Shown piece after piece: positions 18,729 to 28,029 of a DNA stretch of 46,424 nt (positions within the stretch are counted from its first letter, which is position 1; the number at the start of each line of letters is the position of its first letter). The notes beneath the pieces were generated by a model, which was given only the letters and a program-made list of their open reading frames with translations, ran no database searches and was not told the origin of the DNA. Origin of the DNA: Chara braunii (taxonomy: Eukaryota; Streptophyta; Charophyceae; Charales; Characeae). Where the stretch lies: positions 8,378,334 to 8,424,757 of the forward strand of contig BFEA01000005.1 of assembly GCA_003427395.1 (NCBI GenBank). The letters run 5' to 3'. Both the position numbers and the translations under genes were made by a program.

Positions 18729-19238
18729 NNNNNNNNNNNNNNNNNNNNNNNNNNNNNNNNNNNNNNNNNNNNNNNNNNNNNNNNNNNNNNNNNNNNNNNN
18801 NNNNNNNNNNNNNNNNNNNNNNNNNNNNNNNNNNNNNNNNNNNNNNNNNNNNNNNNNNNNNNNNNNNNNNNNNNNNNNNNNNNNNNNNNNNNNNNNNNNN
18901 NNNNNNNNNNNNNNNNNNNNNNNNNNNNNNNNNNNNNNNNNNNNNNNNNNNNNNNNNNNNNNNNNNNNNNNNNNNNNNNNNNNNNNNNNNNNNNNNNNNN
19001 NNNNNNNNNNNNNNNNNNNNNNNNNNNNNNNNNNNNNNNNNNNNNNNNNNNNNNNNNNNNNNNNNNNNNNNNNNNNNNNNNNNNNNNNNNNNNNNNNNNN
19101 NNNNNNNNNNNNNNNNNNNNNNNNNNNNNNNNNNNNNNNNNNNNNNNNNNNNNNNNNNNNNNNNNNNNNNNNNNNNNNNNNNNNNNNNNNNNNNNNNNNN
19201 NNNNNNNNNNNNNNNNNNNNNNNNNNNNNNNNNNNNNN
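18729..19238. other. Assembly gap (510 N)
   Basis: An unresolved run of N directly followed by (GA)n, so the missing sequence is probably simple repeat. Frames translated as X across it are artefacts. Confidence 0.99.
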
Positions 19239-19269
19239 GAGAGAGAGAGAGAGAGAGTGAGAGAGAGAG

Positions 19270-19316
<47 letters not shown>

Positions 19317-19414
19317 TCAATCAAATTAAACAATCAATCAATCAATCAACCAAACCAATCAAGATCCTATCTATTCAAGATCCTATTTATTCGATAGGAT
19401 CTTAATTAGTTTGG

Positions 19415-19458
<44 letters not shown>

Positions 19459-19481
19459 GTGTGTGTGTGTGTGTGTGTGTT

Positions 19482-19514
<33 letters not shown>

Positions 19515-19554
19515 GTGCGTGTGCCGGGGGGAGGGGAGGGAGGACCCCTCCCCC

Positions 19555-19621
<67 letters not shown>

Positions 19622-19700
19622 CATCAACCAATCAATCAATCAATCAATCAAAAAAAACAATCAATTAAAAAAAACAATCAATTAAAAAAAACAATCAATC
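19239..19700. repeat. Compound microsatellite with a long inverted repeat
   Basis: In order: (GA)n, (CAAT)n, a unique core, (TTGA)n, (GT)n at 19457-19517, a G-rich spacer, then (CAAT)n interspersed with A-runs. The block 19331-19371 (CAATCAATCAACCAAAC...AAGATCCTATC) pairs with 19393-19430 and on into the TTGA run, making a hairpin with arms of 35-40 bp or more around a loop of about 20 nt. Confidence 0.9.
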
Positions 19701-20320
19701 AATGAATTCTTTTTTTTCTATTTTTTTAATTATTTTAGGTAGTCACGAAAAACATCCCCCCCCAAAAAAAGGAAATTTTAATTTTTTTTGCTGCTGTCCC
19801 ATAGGGGACGACGTGCGTGGCCCGCGCGAGCGAGCCGATTTCCCGCGCGTGCCCCCACTGGGCCGTGGCGCAGCCGCGCGGGAACTCGGCCTCGTGGCCT
19901 AGGCCACGGGCCCGCGGCCAAGTCGGAAGCGGCCGCGGCCTAGGGGGACACAGGCTCGCACAAAAAATTGAAATTCATACCCCCGCTAATTCCCAACTGT
20001 TTCTTGATTTTCTTAGCGCGACCGCTAACCGGCTACTCGAAAAAGGCCTTAAAAAAAAAGAAAGAAAAAAAATATAGACCCCGCTTTTCTCGACTACCTA
20101 GAATCCGTACTTGAGGGCTACGCAGGATTCTTCCTTAACGGTACGAGAAGCCGCTGAGTATGGATCCTGGCTTATCACATCTGTGATGCGGAGGGGGTTT
20201 CAAAAAATCAGCAGTCTCCTGACTGTTGTATAGGTATCATGATTACTTTGAGGGTCCGGGCGGCCACTTCTTCGTCACCTGGCCCAGATCATCGCCTAAT
20301 CTACTTTCACTTGATGCATC
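19701..20320. other. Unassigned; GC-rich palindromic tract
   Basis: 19810-19945 is very GC-rich and contains CTCGTGGCCTAGGCCACGGGC, an almost perfect dyad around CCTAGG. A related GTGGCCTAGGCCGCGGGC occurs at about 18633-18650 on the other side of the gap. Nothing coding is recognised. Confidence 0.4.
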
Positions 20321-21240
20321 CCACTCGCGACAGTGGAGGAGTGCATGAGCACTCAAAGCCCTTATGGACGACTTGGTAGCCGTCCCAGACCACTGGGTCA
20401 CCGAGGCCCAGTTGATCCAATTGTTTTATCGTGTCATGCCAGAGCCCTTACAAGGGCACTGCTTTGACCAGAGTCAACAACCCACCATGACGTACGATGC
20501 CTTGAGTAGAGAGGTGGTGATGTATGAGGCAAAGTCCAGACCATGTCAGTGCCCACTTTCTGGCACAAGGACTTGGACAAAGGTAAAAAGTGGAAGGGTT
20601 GTACCATCTCAGGCCAGGTCAGGGCCGAGGATCATATGATCCTTACTTTGGACGAAGGTGGTACCGATGAAGTCCCCTACAGTTAGATTGAGTGGGGGAT
20701 AGAGGAGGAGGACAACGGTATAGGCCAAGGGAGGACCTATGCTGCTGTCACGGCTGGAGGGAGGCCGGAAGGTAGAGGAGGAGGCCAGGGCCAAAGGGGT
20801 TAGGCCACAGGTGGTCGAGGACCAGGCGAGCAGGGGGTTGGTGGCCTAAGGAACCGCCAAGAGGGAGGTAGGGGTCAAGGTCCCCCGTCAAATCGTCAAG
20901 GTCCTAGTCAGTCCCCACAGCGACGAGGTGGAGGATCACCTCATAGGAGAGGAGGTTGGCACCCTGGTTGCTCACAAGGTCGGCCTTGGGAAGATCTGGG
21001 CCTAGATCAGGGAGTATGGCAGCAGCATATGGAGCAGGGTCAGTGCATATATTGCGGTGACCCGACCCATATTATTAAATATTGTCCTAAGTACAAAGAG
21101 GCCCGATCGGCTGCCCAAGGGTCAAAAGGAAGCCGCCGGTAGGGGCTGCAACTTCCCCTACTACAAGGCCATGTGGGGAAGCGAGCGCTCACAAACAGGA
21201 AACTCCCACACCACATGAGCCTTCGGCAGAGGTTGCAGGC
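20321..21240 (+). pseudogene. Ty3/gypsy gag remnant, copy 2 (C-terminal half, CCHC knuckle)
   Basis: Homologous to 35713-36600 of the long gypsy copy. 20364-20560 encodes MDDLVAVPDHWVTEAQLIQL and the following SREVVMYEAK; a frameshift near 20545 is followed by WHKDLDKGKKWKG in another frame. A Gly/Arg/Gln-rich stretch leads to an intact nucleic-acid-binding zinc knuckle at 21044-21085, CIYCGDPTHIIKYC. Stops within the aligned frame are TAG at 20684-20686 and 20801-20803, where the other copy has CAG. Gag forms the particle around element RNA. The 5' part of the element is missing. Confidence 0.85.
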
Positions 21241-21646
21241 CACTGCCTAGTTAGCTGTCCATAGACTGTCTGTGTTAGCGTCTCTCTAGGCACTTCCCTC
21301 ACAAGTGTGGCAGAAGAGTTGAAGGAGAGGATGCCTGCCTGGGCCAAAATGAAGAAGGATAGCAAGAGACAACTAGTGTTAGTTGATGTAGAGGTTTTCA
21401 GATGTATAGTAGGGGCCCTTATAGATTCAGGGGCTACTCGCAGTTATATTAGTCGTAGAGCGTTGAAGAAGCCAAGGCTAGGGTTGAAAGTCCAAAAATT
21501 GGAAGACCCCATAGTTAGTGTCCTCGCAGACAACCGCACTAGTCTATGCGTGTTGAGGACTACGTAGAGGGCGTCCAGGCGTATTTCCGCCTAGAGAAAG
21601 ATGGGAAGGTGGAGAGAGTTCCCCATTCCCTGACTCTCCTCGTACA
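21241..21646 (+). pseudogene. Ty3/gypsy protease remnant, copy 2
   Basis: The frame containing VAEELKERMPAWAKMKKDSK continues to LVDVEVFRCIVGALIDSGAT, the Asp-Ser-Gly catalytic motif of retroviral-type aspartic proteases, then SYISRRALKK and VSVLADN. It matches 36600-37006 of the long copy. A TAG at 21262-21264 replaces GAG. Near 21565 a frameshift occurs (ORF ends at 21567) and all gypsy similarity stops after CTCCTCGTACA at 21646, where LINE sequence begins. The rest of this pol lies inverted at 22841-23239. Confidence 0.85.
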
Positions 21647-22840
21647 AAACTCCCATGCAGCCCACACCCAGGTTTGGATCATAAAACGTGTGAGATATTA
21701 CTAACAATGAGGAAAAGGCCGGACCAACGGCTCGGTTTCTATAAGCTTAACAACTCGCTTTAAAGGACCAGCAATTTCGACAAATGATTCATCACGAGTG
21801 GCAGTTCTAGCGCCAACAAAAAAAACTTTTTGATTCATACTCCACGTGGTTCAACAATGGTCTGGTTTTCGTGGTCCAGAAGTGCAAAGAACTCTCTAAG
21901 GTCAAAGCGGCTTCAAGACAACAATAAGAAATAACTATTCATAAGGAATTGCTTGACTTGGAACAACAGGTAGAATCACAGCATCTCACTACACATATTC
22001 AGAGAGTGAAAGACCAACTTCTTCAATACGTCCAACACAGGTGGCAAGGTATTAGGATACGTGAGAAAATGACCAAGTTTACCCAAGAGGCCACGATGGA
22101 TACCCATTTCTTCAGCATGGCGACGACCCGCGTAAGGCGGACTGCAATCGAAGCATTTTTCGACCCAGACAGAGGGGAGGAGGTTATAGCAACTGACACC
22201 TCGCATTGCACACTAATCAGAAGGAGGTTCTTTAAACAACTTTACACATCCCAAATCCCGGCCCCGCAAGGGGAGGCATAGACAAGAGACATAGAGGAGT
22301 TCCTATTTCCAATAGATAGGCAATTATCCCCACAACAGAGGGCTCGTTTAGAGAGATCCTTGACAAAGGATGAAGCATGGACAACACTTCTCCAGATGAA
22401 GGAAAAGATGACACCCGGTATTGATGGTTTCCCCAAAGAATTTTGAGAGACAATGTGGTCGGACCTGAGCTCAGACCTGTGAAAGTTTTACATGAAGGTA
22501 TGGGAAAAAGGTGAGATGGGAGAAGTGGTGGGAAAATGAATATTATGATTTATTATCCCTGTTATATAAGAAAGGGGACAAGATGAATATTAGGAATTAC
22601 ATACTCATTACCCTACTCACGGTAGTCTACAAAATACTTTCTAAAGCCCTGGCGAATCGGATGGCGGAGGTCCTGGAGGATGTAATACACCCAGCCCAAA
22701 CAGGGTTCATGGCCGATATAAACATACAAGAGAATATCCTATTGGTAAATAAAGTCGTCAGTCAGGCACGTAGAAACCGGGCAAATGCTATCGACTTTGA
22801 GAAAGCCTATGAGTCGAGGCTACGACCATGTTGACTGGGG
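21647..22840 (+). pseudogene. LINE ORF2 fragment: endonuclease tail and N-terminal reverse transcriptase
   Basis: Near 21690 a degenerate SDH-like end of the endonuclease (LDHKTCEILLTM) is followed by KLNNSL and the linker typical of plant L1-like ORF2. The 110-codon frame at 21949-22281 has FFSMATTRVRR and FKQLYTSQ; then the RT start PGIDGFPKEF (22410-22443, with TGA where W is expected), and 22511-22834 with LITLLTVVYKILSKALANRM, HPAQTGFM and IDFEKAY. Several frameshifts and stops interrupt it. Similarity ends at DHVDWG, before the catalytic FADD region, and gypsy sequence follows at 22841. L1-type ORF2 performs target-primed reverse transcription. Orientation is opposite to the rest of this LINE. 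Confidence 0.85.
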
Positions 22841-23239
22841 GACATCCTGTGGACTGCTCCCTTAGGAGTTCTATTGTCAGGCTCTATCTCTATCCGGTGT
22901 TGGATTTGTCGCGATACTACTCCTGACGGCGGCTCTGCTAGATCTTTGAACTCTTCCAGCAGCTTGGCAATAACTGGATCTATGGGCTTCTCTTCGTTAG
23001 GCTCAGTAACAGGCCTTACATAAGCTACGAAGACTTGCTCCTCTAACTGCTCCTTTTAAACTAATGCGCGCGAACGCGGGAGCACTGAGACAGCAATGTG
23101 ACAAGGAGTTGTCTACTCCTGACACATGGAACAAGCGAGCCGTCTTAACCTCGTCTGGCGAACTAGGGAGCCTACACTCATGCTCTCTTAGGTGGAGTGT
23201 GGCCCCGACTGCCTCTCCCCAGTCCATGCCTAAGACTAT
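22841..23239 (-). pseudogene. Ty3/gypsy protease-RT linker remnant, inverted
   Basis: On the minus strand IVLGMDWGEAVGATLHLREH, CRLPSSPDEVKTARLFHV and LSHCCLSAPAFARI match 37026-37426 of the long gypsy copy, ending at the RT start (complement of GACATCCTGTGGACTGCTCC). It begins only about 19 bp after the point where the plus-strand fragment at 21646 stops, so both are halves of one element. A frameshift near 23050 ends the open part. Confidence 0.9.
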
Positions 23240-23890
23240 TCGTGACTTAGACAACCTAGTCAAGTCCCAATCCCTTACGCAGGTGAAGGTCCAGTCGTTT
23301 GGGTGCAGGCGGCGAAAGGTATCGAAGACTGCGAGAGTTTCACATAGGTCTGCTATCTTTCGTTTATCTTCCTCTGCTGCAAACAGGGAGAACCCCTGAG
23401 GATTCCATCTATCACGCCCCCTCTCGGGGGCGACATTAAAATCCCCTGCAATGACTATCGGAATGTCGTCGGGTACTCGTGTTCCCAGGTCCCTCAGAAA
23501 GGTTCTTCTTTCTCCCACCGTGTTGGGGGGATAGACACACAGGACGCAGAGAAGTTCCAGCTCCAGCATCCCCAACACCGATACCCACCGCCCCTCTTCC
23601 TCATCCGCTGCCCAGTGAAACATCTGGAACCTGGAGTCGGGAAGGACCCAGATTGTTACCCCTGGTGATCCTGGCCTAGGGGCATAGGCCCTCACCGCTG
23701 AGTGGGGCCAGACCATCTTATGAACTTTGTTATGCTCCGACTTGTCCTGCAAATGAGTTTCTTGAACGCATATCACGTCCGGCCACCACCTCCCCCCCAC
23801 TCCTCTAAGTTGGTCCTAGATGGCCTGACATTTATCTGGATTGTTGGTTGCCATACCATTTCGTTGATGGAACGCAGGTCTAGGTCTGTC
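23240..23890 (-). pseudogene. LINE ORF2 endonuclease domain (AP-type)
   Basis: The minus-strand frame reads WWPDVICVQETHLQDKSEH (Glu of the QETHL motif, metal binding), VLCVYPPNTVGERRTFLRDL, IPIVIAGDFNVAPE (GDFN motif) and VFDTFRRLHPNDWTFTC. These are motifs in order of the APE-like endonuclease that nicks target DNA in L1-type elements. The C-terminal SRxD and SDH motifs are cut off at 23240 by inverted gypsy sequence; a degenerate SDH-like piece is found at 21690. Upstream, a TAG or frameshift near 23830 separates the NGMATNN-like start. The open frame at 23003-23800 is therefore a LINE-gypsy chimera. Confidence 0.88.
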
Positions 23891-24559
23891 GTTCTGACAC
23901 ATTGCTGTCAGGCAGGGTTTCTGCAATATAGTGTGTCTAGGTCAGTCATTTTCTACAGAAAAACTTTTTATTCACAAGGGATGTCGTTGCTGGACATCCC
24001 ATCGGTCCAGGCTCAAAACCTTCTTCCGCAAGATTCTGCACAGGCACTTGCACACGTCATCTTCGGACCAAAATTCACTAGTTTTTACCTTTGCACACTG
24101 TAGGTCAAGCAACGTGTTGTGGTTGTACCAGCGCAACGAAAACTTATTAAAAAATGGAACAATATTGAGAAGAAGATGACATGAGTTTTAGTATCATGGC
24201 GCTATCACCTTCCTCCCCATTACTCCTTGAATGCATCAAGGAACTCAACCCTTCTACTCATACGCCACTCAGATTAAGGAATAAACCTTCTTTCTTCACT
24301 CTTAAATACTACTGAGGAGGAGTATCGACGGTTTAACCACCACTACACTCCTCCGCTCCGTTTGGTGGCAAAACCTATGCGAAAATTCAGATCAGGTGTA
24401 AGGAGCAGATCACGTATGTGCTATTTCACCTTATGGACCAAGTTCAAAAAATGAAACACTTAAAAAAGAGTAAGGTGAAAAAATGAGTTACGATGTAGGT
24501 GCGTCTGACGCAGGCTACCGGGACTCGTGATCCCACCCTGATGATAGTCCAGGTTCATC
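23891..24559. other. Unassigned insert with a U6-like stretch
   Basis: Sequence between the LINE endonuclease and the orphan frame. On the minus strand a run with few stops (RWYNHNTLLDLQCAKVK, then SEDDVCKCLCRILRKKVLSL) may belong to the same unknown coding unit as 24560-25237. On the plus strand TGGAACAATATTGAGAAGA at about 24155-24173 resembles the middle of U6 snRNA. Confidence 0.35.
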
Positions 24560-25237
24560 CTAAAACGCCTTTTTCTCAATCGTGTCGGAACACACTTCCG
24601 ATGCGGTCACAACACATTCGACCTTACGTTTATCGATAGTTGTACAAAACAGGATTTTGAGGACGATGTTTAAACGTGGGTTGATACCAAAACGTTTTTT
24701 GAAAACATTAGTTAAAATGCCACGAACGATTTTCCTACCTTGAGGCTGGTTAATAGTCTTAATACCATTGTTTAAGTCAATTAATTTTTCCAGCGACAGG
24801 TAATACAAATCCTTACGCTTCCAGGGGACTCTAAGAAGCGCAATGAGCTCGACTTTTAACAATTCAGTTTTCTTTTTGGTTTGCAACAAGGAAGTAATGG
24901 ACCAACTACCACCACATTCAATTGTCATTTGCGCATCCTTTAGAAGCAACTTCTTGCCACACACATCAATTTTTGAGAATCCGAATAACAACGGGATCAG
25001 ACGGCAGACCTTAAGCAAGTTGGCGGTTTTATTTTGTTCAAAAAACAGGTATAGGTCGTTCTTTGCCATTTGTTGGTCGCAACTTTCAAATCTCATTGCC
25101 GCCCTCGCCCCAGGTGCATAATGTTTTGGGACGAAGACTTCAATTTGTTTCATGAAAACTTTGTCCCTCTCCCTAACGTCTTCAATGTGCGCTGGAAAGT
25201 CCCATCCTTGTAGTGTCACCCCTCCATGTTCTCCCAC
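24560..25237 (-). CDS. Orphan 225-codon ORF inserted between LINE ORF1 and ORF2
   Basis: An uninterrupted minus-strand frame, exceptional in a block where every other long frame is broken. It is basic and Leu/Lys-rich, with three Cys-containing stretches (ESCDQQMAKNDLYLFF, LIPLLFGFSKIDVCGKKLLL, LKILFCTTIDKRKVECVV) and a basic segment GRKIVRGILTNVFKKRFGIN. I do not recognise the family. Codon use is more AT-rich than in the flanking LINE, so it may come from a separate insertion. The ATG at 25237 lies at the end of LINE ORF1-like sequence, so the true start may be internal (for example in KVFMKQIEVFVPKHYA). No promoter or intron is evident. It could be a remnant of another transposon type or a captured gene fragment. 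Confidence 0.4.
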   Translation of the reverse strand: MGEHGGVTLQGWDFPAHIEDVRERDKVFMKQIEVFVPKHYAPGARAAMRFESCDQQMAKNDLYLFFEQNKTANLLKVCRLIPLLFGFSKIDVCGKKLLLKDAQMTIECGGSWSITSLLQTKKKTELLKVELIALLRVPWKRKDLYYLSLEKLIDLNNGIKTINQPQGRKIVRGILTNVFKKRFGINPRLNIVLKILFCTTIDKRKVECVVTASEVCSDTIEKKAF

Positions 25238-27215
25238 CGGGGAAAGCCCAACCTCCCATTTCCCCTCTGACTTTCCTCATTGGGATCACTGACACTCCCT
25301 GTATTTGGGAGAGGGGCAGCTCAAAGAGGCCTCGTTCAATAAGTTGTCTCAACTTTATTCGTTGCGAGGTCAGCCCCTCCTCCGCTGCATCCACTCCGCG
25401 CTCTTGTTGAGCATCTGGTAGGGGAGGGGGATACTGTCCATGCTCCTTGCCCGGAGCTTCCGGGCGGGGGGGATCTGGGGCGAGGGGAGGGTGGAAACGG
25501 CCCCGGACTATAACCAGAATACGCTGAAAGACCTCCACCTATGATAAATGGGGTGGGGGACCGGTTGACAGTGCAGATCTACGCGTTGGACTATTGTTCA
25601 AGAGTGTGAACAATTCTACATAGGATGCGTCCTAATACTCCTCCCCTTCATACTCTCCTCCTTACGGAGTTTCAGATCTCAGGTGTTTGATTATTCATTC
25701 TGTGATTATCGGAATCTTCTGTTCCATGCCCATTTCTTGGGGGGGAGCAGCTGGGTCCTTTGGACTATCCTCCATTTCAACCTCTGGAGGAGGGGGGGTT
25801 ATGTCCACGTCCATTGGTTGGGCTCCAAATGCGTCCGAGAAAAAGTATGGGGCCAGAGCTTGATGCACCTCTTGTGCCGGTTGGGCCTGATGTGCCTCTT
25901 GCTCGCGTTGCCCTTGTTGTGTTTGCTGTACTTGATGTGTCGGCCGCGGTTGTTGCTCCTGCTGGGGCTTCCCTGTTTGTTGTGCCTGTTGTTGTGTTAG
26001 CTGCCCCTGCTGCGTTTCGAGTGCCAACAGTGCCTGCGGTGTATGTAGTGTCGGATGAGGTTGTGCTTGCAGTCCTTGTCTCGCCCGTGCTTCCTGCTTC
26101 AGCCGCGCTTGTTGTACCTGTCCCGGTTGTGGTGCATGATGTGCCTGCTATATCATCTGAGCCCGCGCTTGCTGTGGTTGGAGCGCCTTCTTATTTTCCT
26201 TCTCCGGTGGCTCTTGTCGGGGCTGATGTATTTCCTGTCGCGCCTGCTGCATTTTGGACAGTGCCACTTGTGTGTGCTCCTCCCTTCTTTCCATGTTCAA
26301 ATCCTTGCCATTCCTTGACCCACTTTCCTCCAGCTGGGCTACCTCCTCGCCCCCTTCCCCTCTTTTACCTTTCCCCTCTGGGCTCCGTCCGGACCTGCCT
26401 CATCAACAGTCGTGGACACCTCCATGTCCCTTTGCCTTCCCCCGATAGTCCCCTCGTTTCTCGTGTTTCACCCATATTTCCCCCCTTCTTCTAGGTTTAG
26501 GCGGCCAGGTTCATCCGTCAGAGGGGCGAATCTGTTGCATCTAGAGCTCCCCTCCGCCCCGGGTCCTTCCGTTATGAGTCCTTTCTTTCCCTGCTTTTTC
26601 CTTCTTACCTCTTCCCATAGCTCCCCTCTCTCGACCACCGAGGGGGTGAGTCTTGCCGGTTGTTGTGAGTGAGTTTCCAAGGTTTTCGGGGGGGCGATGT
26701 CTCAAGCGGTTTGGTGTCTTGTCGGGGCTCACCTTGCCCTTCCCATGACCATCCTACAGCAGCGCCCCCCCCCACCCCCTCCCCTTCCCCTCTCCTGCTG
26801 CATCTATGTAGACCCACCCCTCGTGGCCCGGGTCAACTGTTCACCATCGCGTATCCGCGAAGGGGTCTTTCCTCAGACGCCCCGTGGGTTTCGCTGTACG
26901 CGAGGGGTGGCGCACACAGGCCGTGTCTGTGTAATTGCCCATACATTTAAAGCACCAGGGCCGGAGCTTATGGGCAGTGTGTATCTGGTCCATCTTCCCA
27001 CCTATGCAGTACGGGATGATGTCGTCAATTGTGAAGATTTGTCCTTCAGCCAGGCTGATGGCCAACATAAGACAATCGTCTCGTCGTGCTACATGAGGTG
27101 GAAGTGGACCAATAAACTTGACCACGTCAAATTTCTCTGCGAAGTCCTGCACGAGGGCCGCCTGAATCTCGATCGGGATGTGCCTAAATTCAACCCAAAA
27201 GTGTTCCTTCCCCAT
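25238..27215 (-). pseudogene. LINE ORF1 (DUF4283-like, zinc knuckle, Q-rich tail), frameshifted
   Basis: From the 5' end on the minus strand: 27215-26841 reads FWVEFRHIPIEIQAALVQDF, then LPPHVARRDDCLMLAISLAE and WCFKCMGNYTDTACVRH, the layout of plant L1-like ORF1 (DUF4283 fold then a CCHC-like knuckle). Further on, CNRFAPLTDEPG (about 26540) is the NRFAxL motif common to these proteins. A Gln-rich stretch follows at 26027-25695 and a Pro-rich C-terminus at 25538-25240. At least three frameshifts separate them. ORF1 proteins bind element RNA. Open frames on the plus strand here (Val/Pro/Leu-rich) are antisense shadows. Confidence 0.75.
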
Positions 27216-28029
27216 TTGCTTTGTCCGTTCCTCCGGTCTCTGTTGTTTCGGGGGAGACTAGGGGTAAATTCGTACTGCTGATCCTCCACAGCATGTTGAT
27301 CTCCATGAATAGATTGGAGCGAGTTCAAGGCGTTACCGGGCGTGGGTTGGGTTGTGCAAAGCAGCCGTGAACATCGCAGTTAGGGAGACGTGAGGCACCT
27401 GTCCGGGCGAGTAGCGCTGAGTGGGAAAGGCCGTAGTCGGACAACCATGAACTCAGTAGATCGTCCATTGTTGAGGCAGGGGTGGTTGTGTCTATGAGTG
27501 CAGGTTGTGTTCGAGCCTCATGCAACGAGGAGTAAGAGGAAGGAGAGAGGAGGGGGAGGACAGGTGTCACGGTGAACGACGACGTGGAAGCGGAGGTGCC
27601 GGTCTATGGTGACGACCTGCGGCAGGACAGAGGGTCCGAGAAGCGGGAGAAGCGTCACGTCGACCGGAAGCTGGCGTCTACAGTATCAAGTAAAGGGGTC
27701 ATATCCGGGAGGCTATCCCTCACGGGGCCCCACGTCCTGAATAGGCATGGTGGAGGGAGCGCCAAAACTTGAAAATGGCCCGGAGGAAGCAGAGGAGAAT
27801 TGAAGCAACGACATAAGCGAGACCCGCAGGGCGCTAAGTTTAATTCTAGGCAAGTTTTCGATATCACCGATTCGATGCAAGGAGAGAGAAATCGCTCCAT
27901 TGAGATAGGAGAGTAAGTGGTAGAGAGGGTAGGAGAGGAGAGGAGAGGAGGGAGGAGAAAGGTGGCAGGAGAGGCAGAAGGAAGGAGGGAAGGGTGTAGG
28001 ACGTTGATGGCCGACTTTTTCGGAGAGAG
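27216..28029 (-). other. LINE 5' region and purine-rich flank
   Basis: 27570-27325 (minus) may hold the start of ORF1 (MDDLLSSWLSDYGLSHSALL) but no motif confirms it. 27895-27990 is a GGAGAGGA-rich purine tract. The 5' end of the LINE cannot be fixed. Confidence 0.35.

Noticed and set aside
18328-19397. Long frames across the N run
   Set aside because: Most of the translation is X from the assembly gap, and the rest is simple repeat.
25760-26494. 244-codon plus-strand Val/Pro/Ala-rich frame
   Set aside because: Antisense shadow of the Gln-rich and Pro-rich part of LINE ORF1 on the minus strand.
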